In this document: piece by piece, positions 52,536 to 60,832 of the stretch | Layout of the letters: each line of letters starts with the position of its first letter | Numbering within the stretch: the stretch's first letter is position 1 | The notes under the pieces: generated by a model | Seen by the model: the letters and a program-made list of their open reading frames with translations, nothing else | What the model was told of the DNA's origin: nothing | Databases searched by the model: none | Made by a program: the position numbers and the translations under genes | Assembly: GCF_013072695.1 (NCBI RefSeq) | Contig: NZ_LXUK01000024.1 | Coordinates: 53,842 to 117,841 of the forward strand | Reading direction: 5' to 3' | DNA: 64,000 nt | Source of the DNA: Acinetobacter sp. Ac_5812 | GTDB lineage: Bacteria > Pseudomonadota > Gammaproteobacteria > Pseudomonadales > Moraxellaceae

Positions 52536-55500
52536 ATGAATAAAGTCTATAAAGTGGTTTGGAATGCATCGATTGGCGCATGGGTTGCAACATCGGAACT
52601 CGCAAAAAGCAAAACAAAAACCAAATCAAAAGTTCTCAATTTATCTGCTGCAGTTTTAGTTGGGGCTGTTACTTTCTCTTCAAATGCACTTGCAGGGACA
52701 GTACTGGGGAATGGAAGTAGCACACCGAATAAATGTAATAATTCAGGCTCTGTAATTGTAGGTGGGGGCAATACCCAATCTTGTGCGAATAGTGATTTTG
52801 CTATTGCAGTGGGTAATGATGTGCAGTCAACAGGTAGGGGATCAATTGCGATTGGTAGTGGCTCAAGAGCTGAGTCAAGACAACCGAATCTTGATGGTAA
52901 AGGGGCTATTGCAATTGGTAATGATGCAATTGCTTATGGGGATAATTCAGTTGCAATTGGTGGTCAAGCCAGTACAACAGAAGACTTTACAGTGTCTTTT
53001 GGGCATAAAAAAGGTGATCCTAAGTACTATCAAGGTAAAGAACAAGGTGCTTGGGAAGACGATAGATTTTTGAGAATCACCAATATTGCAGAAGGTGTTA
53101 AAGATAATGATGCGGTGAATGTATCTCAACTTAAAAGTGCCGTAGCAGAAGCAAAAACACATTATGTGAGTATTAATGATAATGGCACGAAAGGTAGCAA
53201 TTATGAGAATGATGGCGCTAAAGGTCGTAACTCAATTGCTGTCGGTGTAAATACAACTTCTAATGGCATAGAGTCAGTCGCGGTTGGCTCAAATGCAAAA
53301 GGCGTAGGTACTGGTGCAATTGCTGTCGGTAGTGCAAGCGAGACAGTTGGTAGTGGTGATGTATCGATTGGTCGTAATGCCACAACTAAAGGTGCAACAG
53401 GTGTATCCAGTAATCAATCAATTGCGATTGGTGACCAAACTAAAGCCATCGGTGATCAATCCATTGCCATTGGTGCTGATGTTGTCGCACGTGGTAATTC
53501 ATCGGTCGCAATCGGTGGTGATGACGTTGACAAAATTGCTCGTGATGCTGAATTAAGTCAAAAATACACCGAAATCACAGGCGGAAAGTTACAAGCTGGT
53601 AAATATCCAACGACTGAAGCAAACCATGGCTCTACGGCAGTTGGTGTCCAAGCTGTAGGAACAGGAGCATTTGCTTCGGCTTTCGGTATGACCTCTAAGG
53701 CGACAGGTGATGCTTCATCTGCTTTTGGTGTGATGTCTAACGCATCAGGTAAAGGTGCTTCTGCATTTGGTGCGGTTGCACAAGCAACGGGTGATGGTGC
53801 CTCAGCAATGGGTATTAACTCACTTGCTTCTGGGAATAATTCAACTGCAATTGGTTCTGGTAATAATCCAGGTGAAGGTGCGACAGCAACCGGTAACGGT
53901 GCTGCTGCGGTAGGTAGTAATGCCAAGGCGACAGGTGATAGTTCAGCTGCAATTGGTAAAGGTGCTGAAGCAAGCAATGAAAATGCTGCCGCAGTGGGTG
54001 GTGGTGCAAAAGCAACGGGTAAAAACTCAGCAGCAATTGGTGGTGGTGCAATTGCAGATCAGGAAAATGCAGTTGCAGTTGGCCAAGGTGCGCAATCAAT
54101 GGTTGTTGGTGGTGTCGCACTAGGTGCCCGCAGCCGAGTTGAAGCTGAAAATAGTGTGGCATTGGGTCAGGATGCGGTTGCAACTGAAGCAACAGGCAAC
54201 TCTTTCTTAACGAATCGTGATGCATCTATGTCGAATGGTGTTGTGTCAGTCGGTTCTGTCGGTAAAGAACGCCGTATTACCAATGTTGAAGATGGCTCTG
54301 CTGACTCAGATGCAGTGACGGTTCGTCAGCTTAAAAATGTTGATTCTCGTGTTAATGATAATGCTCAAAATATCACTAATAATGCCAAAAACATTACGAA
54401 TTTGAATCAAAAATTAGATGATACCAAAACTGATTTAGGTAACCAAATCACGGACACTAACAACAAGTTAAATGACACGAAAAATCAGTTAACGACTCAG
54501 ATTACAGATACGAAAACTGAGTTAAACAATACGATCAACAACACCAAAACCGAGTTGGAAAACAAAGGTCTGAACTTTGCAGGTAATGCGGGTGCAGATG
54601 TTCATCGTAAGTTGGGTGACAAGTTAAATATCGTGGGTGGTGCGGATGCAGCAACAGCAGAAGACAAAACCAGCGGTGAAAACGTGATTACCCGTACAAC
54701 AGCAGATGGTATCAAAGTTGAATTGTTGAAAGATGCGAAGTTTGACAGCATTACCACTGGTGACACTGCAGTAAACAACAATGGTTTAACCATCAAAGAT
54801 GGTCCAAGCATCACCAAAGATGGTATCAATGCAGGTAACAAGGTCATTAGCAATGTAGCTGATGGTAAAGATGGTAAAGATGCAGTCAATGTTGACCAGT
54901 TAACCAAAGTTAAAGATGGGTTAGATGGCAAAATTACTGATACCAACACCAAGTTAGACGATGCGAAAAAAGACTTGGGTAACCAAATCACGGACACTAA
55001 CAACAAGTTAAATGACACGAAAGACCAGTTAACGAATCAGATTACAGATACGAAAACAGAGTTAAACAATACGATCAACAACACCAAAACCGAGTTGGAA
55101 AATAAAGGTCTAAACTTTGCAGGTAATACAGGTGCAGATGTACATCGTAAGTTGGGTGACAAGTTAAATATCGTGGGTGGTGCTGATGCTGCAACAGCAG
55201 AAGACAAAACCAGCGGTGAAAACGTGATTACCCGTACCACAGCAGATGGCATCAAAGTTGAATTGTTGAAAGATGCGAAGTTCGACAGCATTACCACTGG
55301 CGACAGCGTACTCAACAACAAAGGCTTAACCATCAAAGATGGCCCAAGTATCACCAAAGATGGCATCAATGCGGGTAATAAAGTCATTAGCAATGTAGCT
55401 GATGGTTCAATTGCCAAGGATTCTAAAGATGCCGTGAATGGCGGTCAGATTCAGAATATTTCTGACAGCATCAAGAACAGCATCGGTGGCAATACGACTG

Positions 55501-58500
55501 TTAATAAAGACGGTAGTATCACGACCAATAACATTGGCGGAACTGGTAAAGACAACATCAATGATGCAATCAAGTCGGTTGATGACAAAGTCACAACAGG
55601 TGTTAATGATCTGACTAACAAAGGCTTGAACTTCGCTGGTAATGCCGGTGCAGATGTACATCGTAAGTTGGGTGAGAAGTTAAACATCGTGGGTGGAGCT
55701 GATGCAGCAACAGCAGAAGAAAAAACCAGCGGTGAGAACGTCATTACCCGTACTACAGCAGATGGCATCAAAGTTGAGTTGTTGAAAGATGCGAAGTTCG
55801 ACAGCATCACGACTGGCGATACAGTTATCAACAATAACGGTTTAACCATTAAAGATGGTGCAAGCATTACCAAAGATGGCATCAATGCGGGTGATAAAGT
55901 CATTAGCAACGTTGCCGATGGTAAGGATGGTAAAGATGCAGTCAATGTTGATCAGTTAACCAACGTTAAAGATGGTTTAGATGGCAAGATCACTGATACC
56001 AACACCAAGTTAGACGATGCCAAGAAAGACTTGGGTAACCAAATCACGGACACCAACAACAAGTTAAATGACACAAAAGATCAGTTAACGACTCAGATTA
56101 CAGATACCAAAACTGAGCTGAATAACACGATCAACAACACCAAAACTGAGTTGGAAAACAAAGGCCTGAACTTTGCAGGTAATGCAGGTGCAGATGTACA
56201 TCGTAAGTTGGGTGACAAGTTAAACATCGTGGGTGGTGCAGACGCTGCAACAGCGGAAGACAAAACCAGCGGTGAAAATGTGATTACCCGTACCACAGCA
56301 GATGGCATCAAAGTTGAATTATTGAAAGATGTGAAGTTTGACAGTATTACGACTGGCGATACAGTTATCAACAATAACGGTTTAACTATTAAAGATGGTG
56401 CAAGCATCACCAAAGATGGCATCGATGCGGGTAATAAAGTCATTCGCAATGTTGCTGATGGTAAAGATGGTAAAGATGCAGTCAATGTTGACCAGTTAAC
56501 CAAAGTAAAAGATGGTTTAGATGGCAAGATTACTGATACCAATACTAAGTTGGACGATGCCAAGAAAGACTTGGGTAACCAAATCGCGGATACCAACAAC
56601 AAGTTAAATGACACGAAAGATCAGTTAACGACTCAGATTACAGATACCAAGACTGAGTTAAACAATACGATCAATAACACGAAAACAGAACTCAATACCA
56701 AGATTGACAACACCAAGACTGAGTTGGAAAACAAAGGTCTAAACTTTGCAGGTAATGCAGGTGGAGATGTGCATCGTAAGTTGGGTGATAAGTTAAACAT
56801 CGTGGGTGGTGCTGATGCTGCGACATCGGAAGACCAGACCAGCGGTGAGAATGTGATTACGCGTACCACTAAAGATGGTATCAAGATCGAGTTGTTAAAA
56901 GATGCGAAATTCGACAGCATCACCACTGGTGATACGGTATTAAACGACAAGGGTGTAACCATTAAAGATGGTCCAAGCATCACCAAAGATGGCATCAATG
57001 CAGGTAATAAAGTCATTAGCAATGTTGCCGATGGTTCAATCGCGAAAGGTTCTAAAGATGCCGTGAATGGCGGTCAGATTCAGAATATTTCTGACAGCAT
57101 CAAGAACAGCATCGGTGGCAATACGACTGTTAATAAAGACGGCAGCATTAGCACCAATAACATTGGTGGAACTGGTAAAGACAACATCAATGATGCAATC
57201 AAGTCGGTTGATGACAAAGTCACTACGGGTGTTAATGATTTAACCAACAAAGGTCTGAACTTTGCAGGTAATGCAGGTGCTGATGTACATCGTAAGTTGG
57301 GTGATAAGTTAAACATCGTGGGTGGAGCCGATGCAGCAACAGCAGAAGACAAAACCAGCGGTGAAAACGTGATTACCCGTACTACAGCAGATGGCATCAA
57401 GATCGAATTGTTGAAAGATGCGAAATTCGACAGCATCACGACTGGCAATACGGTACTAAACAACAATGGTTTAACTATTAAAGGTGGTCCAAGTATCACA
57501 ATAAATGGTATTGATGCTGGTGGTAAGAACATCACTAACGTTGCGGATGGTGTTAATGGCAAAGACGCAGTCAATGTTGACCAGCTGACCAAAGTAAAAG
57601 ATGGTTTAGATGGCAAGATTACCGATACCAATACCAAGTTAGATGATGCCAAGAAAGACTTGGGTAACCAAATCACGGATACCAAAGATCAGTTAACAAC
57701 TCAGATTACAGATACCAAAACTGAGCTGAATAACACGATCAACAACACCAAAACTGAACTTAATACCAAAATTGACAACACCAAGACTGAGTTGGAAAAC
57801 AAAGGTCTGAACTTTGCTGGTAATGCAGGTGCAGATGTACATCGTAAGTTGGGTGATAAGTTAAATATCGTGGGCAGTGCTGATGCTGCAACAGCGGAAG
57901 ACAAAACCAGCGGTGAAAACGTGATTACCCGGACCACAGCAGATGGTATCAAGATTGAGTTGTTGAAAGATGTGAAGTTTGACAGCATTACCACTGGCGA
58001 TACGGTATTGAACGACAAAGGTGTGACCATTAAAGATGGTCCGAGCATCACCAAAGATGGCATCAATGCAGGTAATAAAGTCATTAGCAATGTTGCTGAT
58101 GGTTCAATTGCCAAAGGTTCAAAAGATGCAGTGAATGGTGGTCAGATTCAGAATATTTCTGACAGCATTAAGAATAGCATTGGCGGTAACACGACTGTTA
58201 ATAAAGACGGTAGCATCACGACCAATAACATTGGTGGAACTGGTAAAGACAACATCAATGATGCAATCAAGTCGGTTGATGACAAAGTCACTACAGGTGT
58301 TAATGATCTGACCAATAAAGGTCTAAACTTTGCAGGTAATGCAGGTGCAGATGTACATCGTAAGTTGGGTGAGAAGTTAAATATCGTTGGTGGTGCTGAT
58401 GCAGCGACTGCAGAAGACAAAACCAGCGGTGAAAACGTGATTACCCGTACCACTGGAGATGGCCTCAAGATCGAATTTTTGAAAGATGCGAAGTTCGACA

Positions 58501-59576
58501 GCATCACCACTGGTAATACGGTATTGAACAACAATGGTTTGACGATCAAGGGTGGCCCAAGCATCACAATTAACGGTATTGATGCAGGTGGTAAGAAAAT
58601 TACCAATGTCGCTGATGGCGTTGGTGCAAAAGATGCGGTAAATAAAGGTCAGCTTGATAAGCAAATCAATGATGTTAAAGACCAAATCGGCAAAGAAATC
58701 GGTGACTTGTCAGACAACGCTGTGAAGTATGACAAAGACAAAGATGGCAATGTTGATAAAAACTCTGTGACTTTAGGCGGTGGTGATAAAGGCACAAACC
58801 TGAAAAATGTTGCTGATGGTAAGGTTGAAGAAGGTTCGAAAGATGCTGTAAATGGTGGTCAGTTATGGGATGTTCAGAAGCAAGTTGATAAAAACTCAAA
58901 TGATATTCAGAACATCAATAACAACATCAATAACATTAACAATGGTAAGTCTGGTCTGGTTCAGCAACAGACGCCAAATGGTGAAATTACCGTTGGTAAA
59001 GATACGGGTGGTACAAGTATCAATATGGCCGGTAAAGATGGTGATCGTGTGGTGCAAGGTGTTAAGGACGGTGAAATCAAAGCGGGTTCTAACCAAGCTG
59101 TGAATGGTGGCCAGATCCATAACATTTCCAACAGTATCAAGAACAGCATTGGTGGCGAGACTGTTGTTAATCAAGATGGCAGTATTACGACTAACAATAT
59201 TGGTGGTACAGGTAAGAACAATATTAATGATGCGATTGGAAGTTTGAACCAGTCAAATCAAGAGTTGGGTAACAAGATCAACAACCTTGGTGATCAGTTA
59301 CAACAAGTGTTCTATGACACCAACAAACGTATCGACAATTTGGAAGACAAAATGTCTGCGGGTATTGCTGCAACAGCTGCACTTGAGCAAGCACCTTATG
59401 TACCAGGTAAGTTAACCATGGCAGTCGGTGCGGCCTACTACAACGATCAAAATGCAGTAGGTGTGACGTTCCGTCGTACTGCCGATAATGGTCGCTGGTC
59501 ATTGACAACGGGTGCTGCTTTAGGCAGCCAAGGTAGCCCATTGGTACGTATTGGTGTAAGTACAATTATCGACTAA
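52536..59576 (+). CDS. ata: Trimeric autotransporter adhesin, Ata-like, with eight stalk repeats
   Basis: A 2346-residue type Vc adhesin. Residues 1-54 are an extended signal peptide (ESPR; MNKVYKVVWNASIGAWVATSE) with cleavage near ALAG. Residues 75-160 and about 220-570 are left-handed roll head repeats with AxAxG patterns. Neck motifs RITNIAEGVKDNDAVNVSQLK and RRITNVEDGSADSDAVTVRQLK follow the two head blocks. Residues 677-2030 hold eight copies of a stalk unit starting KGLNFAGNAGADVHRKLGDK and ending NVADG. They are joined by a coiled-coil linker (after units 1, 3, 4, 6) or a neck-type linker (after units 2, 5, 7). The last 60-70 residues are the YadA anchor (ALEQAPYVPGKLTMAVGAAYY to the end). 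C67 and C83 are the only cysteines I see. It is followed by tpgA and binds host or matrix surfaces by family; ligand is unknown. Confidence 0.92.
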   Translation: MNKVYKVVWNASIGAWVATSELAKSKTKTKSKVLNLSAAVLVGAVTFSSNALAGTVLGNGSSTPNKCNNSGSVIVGGGNTQSCANSDFAIAVGNDVQSTGRGSIAIGSGSRAESRQPNLDGKGAIAIGNDAIAYGDNSVAIGGQASTTEDFTVSFGHKKGDPKYYQGKEQGAWEDDRFLRITNIAEGVKDNDAVNVSQLKSAVAEAKTHYVSINDNGTKGSNYENDGAKGRNSIAVGVNTTSNGIESVAVGSNAKGVGTGAIAVGSASETVGSGDVSIGRNATTKGATGVSSNQSIAIGDQTKAIGDQSIAIGADVVARGNSSVAIGGDDVDKIARDAELSQKYTEITGGKLQAGKYPTTEANHGSTAVGVQAVGTGAFASAFGMTSKATGDASSAFGVMSNASGKGASAFGAVAQATGDGASAMGINSLASGNNSTAIGSGNNPGEGATATGNGAAAVGSNAKATGDSSAAIGKGAEASNENAAAVGGGAKATGKNSAAIGGGAIADQENAVAVGQGAQSMVVGGVALGARSRVEAENSVALGQDAVATEATGNSFLTNRDASMSNGVVSVGSVGKERRITNVEDGSADSDAVTVRQLKNVDSRVNDNAQNITNNAKNITNLNQKLDDTKTDLGNQITDTNNKLNDTKNQLTTQITDTKTELNNTINNTKTELENKGLNFAGNAGADVHRKLGDKLNIVGGADAATAEDKTSGENVITRTTADGIKVELLKDAKFDSITTGDTAVNNNGLTIKDGPSITKDGINAGNKVISNVADGKDGKDAVNVDQLTKVKDGLDGKITDTNTKLDDAKKDLGNQITDTNNKLNDTKDQLTNQITDTKTELNNTINNTKTELENKGLNFAGNTGADVHRKLGDKLNIVGGADAATAEDKTSGENVITRTTADGIKVELLKDAKFDSITTGDSVLNNKGLTIKDGPSITKDGINAGNKVISNVADGSIAKDSKDAVNGGQIQNISDSIKNSIGGNTTVNKDGSITTNNIGGTGKDNINDAIKSVDDKVTTGVNDLTNKGLNFAGNAGADVHRKLGEKLNIVGGADAATAEEKTSGENVITRTTADGIKVELLKDAKFDSITTGDTVINNNGLTIKDGASITKDGINAGDKVISNVADGKDGKDAVNVDQLTNVKDGLDGKITDTNTKLDDAKKDLGNQITDTNNKLNDTKDQLTTQITDTKTELNNTINNTKTELENKGLNFAGNAGADVHRKLGDKLNIVGGADAATAEDKTSGENVITRTTADGIKVELLKDVKFDSITTGDTVINNNGLTIKDGASITKDGIDAGNKVIRNVADGKDGKDAVNVDQLTKVKDGLDGKITDTNTKLDDAKKDLGNQIADTNNKLNDTKDQLTTQITDTKTELNNTINNTKTELNTKIDNTKTELENKGLNFAGNAGGDVHRKLGDKLNIVGGADAATSEDQTSGENVITRTTKDGIKIELLKDAKFDSITTGDTVLNDKGVTIKDGPSITKDGINAGNKVISNVADGSIAKGSKDAVNGGQIQNISDSIKNSIGGNTTVNKDGSISTNNIGGTGKDNINDAIKSVDDKVTTGVNDLTNKGLNFAGNAGADVHRKLGDKLNIVGGADAATAEDKTSGENVITRTTADGIKIELLKDAKFDSITTGNTVLNNNGLTIKGGPSITINGIDAGGKNITNVADGVNGKDAVNVDQLTKVKDGLDGKITDTNTKLDDAKKDLGNQITDTKDQLTTQITDTKTELNNTINNTKTELNTKIDNTKTELENKGLNFAGNAGADVHRKLGDKLNIVGSADAATAEDKTSGENVITRTTADGIKIELLKDVKFDSITTGDTVLNDKGVTIKDGPSITKDGINAGNKVISNVADGSIAKGSKDAVNGGQIQNISDSIKNSIGGNTTVNKDGSITTNNIGGTGKDNINDAIKSVDDKVTTGVNDLTNKGLNFAGNAGADVHRKLGEKLNIVGGADAATAEDKTSGENVITRTTGDGLKIEFLKDAKFDSITTGNTVLNNNGLTIKGGPSITINGIDAGGKKITNVADGVGAKDAVNKGQLDKQINDVKDQIGKEIGDLSDNAVKYDKDKDGNVDKNSVTLGGGDKGTNLKNVADGKVEEGSKDAVNGGQLWDVQKQVDKNSNDIQNINNNINNINNGKSGLVQQQTPNGEITVGKDTGGTSINMAGKDGDRVVQGVKDGEIKAGSNQAVNGGQIHNISNSIKNSIGGETVVNQDGSITTNNIGGTGKNNINDAIGSLNQSNQELGNKINNLGDQLQQVFYDTNKRIDNLEDKMSAGIAATAALEQAPYVPGKLTMAVGAAYYNDQNAVGVTFRRTADNGRWSLTTGAALGSQGSPLVRIGVSTIID
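54564..58620 (+). repeat. Eight tandem stalk modules in the ata gene
   Basis: Unit starts (codon for K of KGLNF) are at 54564, 55104, 55620, 56160, 56733, 57249, 57801 and 58317. Spacings are 540, 516, 540, 573, 516, 552 and 516 bp. The 540-bp class has the coiled-coil linker, the 516-bp class the neck-type linker. The 573-bp spacing is 540 plus 33 bp (11 residues), and 552 is 540 plus 33 minus 21 bp (7 residues). The units are highly similar at the DNA level. Confidence 0.92.
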
Positions 59577-59587
59577 TTGCCTTCAAT

Positions 59588-59610
59588 AAGGAGAGTCCTA
59601 GACTCTCCTT
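59588..59610 (+). promoter_or_regulatory. Intercistronic hairpin between ata and tpgA
   Basis: Perfect 10-bp arms AAGGAGAGTC / GACTCTCCTT with loop CTA, starting 12 nt after the ata stop. The left arm contains a full AAGGAG Shine-Dalgarno sequence that no nearby ATG uses. It has no long T run. It may protect the ata mRNA 3' end or reduce read-through into tpgA. Confidence 0.65.
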
Positions 59611-59636
59611 ATCCAACAGATATTGTGAGTAAAGAA

Positions 59637-60428
59637 ATGAACAAGAATATTCAAATTTTGATGATGGCAACTTTAGTCGGTTTAACAACAACCACTACTT
59701 TTGCACAAGAAGAAGTTGTGGCTCAGCAAGAAGAAATTAAGTTTCCAGCGGTTGAGAAAAGCTATTTAAAACAAGTACAGCGTTATGAATACGATAATGT
59801 TGCACGTTTAGATACAGGTCTGACCAAAGATCAAATTCGTCACATTTTGGGCCATCCGCAATTTAGCGAAGGCGTATTCTTTGTAAAAACTTGGAATTAT
59901 ATTTTAGATATTCGTCAGCCGAATAGCCAAGACTATTTACGTTGCCAATTACGTGTCGATTTTGATAAGAAGTATCTTTCAGAAAGATTGTCTTGGAAAG
60001 GTGAAGCATGTGAAGGCTTAATGGCTTGGGGTGCTAATAATCAAGTTCCAAATGATGCCAATGTAAATGGTGCACGTTCAGGAAGTGTGTTCTTTGCATT
60101 TGATCGTTTTAATTCAGGTGCGATCGAACAAGGTTCTAGTTCTGTTGCTTCAATTGCACAACGTATTAAACAAAGTAATTCGACAGGTCCGATTGTTGTA
60201 GCAGGTTTTGCTGACCCATTAGGTAAATTTGCTTATAACCAACAATTGTCATCACAACGTGCCAACACCGTGGCAAAGTTGTTGATTAATGAAGGTGTTT
60301 ATGCGAATCGTATCCAAATTCAAGCCAATAGCCAGACTGATTTATATCAACAATGTGCAGGTCATAAAGCAAATACTCAATTAGTTAATTGTTTAGCTCC
60401 AAATCGACGTGTCAATGTGACTTGGTAG
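59637..60428 (+). CDS. tpgA: TpgA, trimeric-autotransporter-associated protein (SmpA/OmlA-like plus OmpA-like domains)
   Basis: A 263-residue envelope protein. The signal peptide ends near TTTTTFAQ. The first domain (about residues 30-130) resembles SmpA/OmlA/BamE: RLDTGLTKDQIRHILGHPQFSEGVFFVKTWNYIL. The C-terminal OmpA-like peptidoglycan-binding domain is IVVAGFADPLGKFAYNQQLSSQRANTVAKLLINEGV, ending in APNRRVNVTW. The TpgA family is known to stabilise Ata-type adhesins in Acinetobacter and links the outer membrane to peptidoglycan. The ATG at 59637 is the start of the signal peptide. It follows ata by 60 nt and has its own terminator, with a second adhesin gene beginning 405 nt later. Confidence 0.9.
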   Translation: MNKNIQILMMATLVGLTTTTTFAQEEVVAQQEEIKFPAVEKSYLKQVQRYEYDNVARLDTGLTKDQIRHILGHPQFSEGVFFVKTWNYILDIRQPNSQDYLRCQLRVDFDKKYLSERLSWKGEACEGLMAWGANNQVPNDANVNGARSGSVFFAFDRFNSGAIEQGSSSVASIAQRIKQSNSTGPIVVAGFADPLGKFAYNQQLSSQRANTVAKLLINEGVYANRIQIQANSQTDLYQQCAGHKANTQLVNCLAPNRRVNVTW

Positions 60429-60441
60429 AAGACCTAAAAAC

Positions 60442-60473
60442 AAAAAAGGCCAGCATAAATGCTGGCCTTTTTT
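60442..60473 (+). terminator. Terminator of ata-tpgA
   Basis: Stem AAAGGCCAGCAT / ATGCTGGCCTTT with AA between the arms and a T run, 15 nt after the tpgA stop. Confidence 0.95.
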
Positions 60474-60832
60474 TATTTTTTTGACATTTAGATACAAATA
60501 TTAATGCGCAATTTGCACATAAATATAGGAAAAGGGTGTCAATTAATGTCATGTATCAACTTTTTTTGTACAGCATTATTCGTTTTATAAAAAAATATTT
60601 ATTTATTGTTAAAAATTAACTATTGATTTTTAAAACATAAATTATAAAAAACTATAATATTTTTTTGATTAAATCAGTGACTTATTAGGTATGAAGTAAA
60701 TATTATTGTGATTTACATCTCACTTTAAAAGCGTTATTTTATGAGCAATAAATTACATTTCTTTACTTAATAGACAGACTTGTACACATAATTGTACGTG
60801 TTGTAACTTTTATCTGCGTTTGGAAAAATATT
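60474..60832. other. AT-rich promoter region of the second adhesin gene
   Basis: About 360 bp, very AT-rich, between the tpgA terminator and the ATG at 60833. Only short chance ORFs without ribosome-binding sites are seen. GGAAA sits before the ATG. No micro-ORF plus hairpin like that before ata is present. Confidence 0.5.

Noticed and set aside
54602..58606. Series of long antisense ORFs opposite the ata repeats
   Set aside because: They recur at the repeat period and follow from the strong codon bias of the plus-strand repeats; no ribosome-binding sites and highly repetitive hydrophobic products.
54564..58620. CRISPR-like array
   Set aside because: Period is over 500 bp, repeats are in frame and coding, and no cas genes are present.
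60741..60770. Nine-codon ORF before the second adhesin
   Set aside because: No ribosome-binding site and no following hairpin, so it is not comparable to the micro-ORF before ata.
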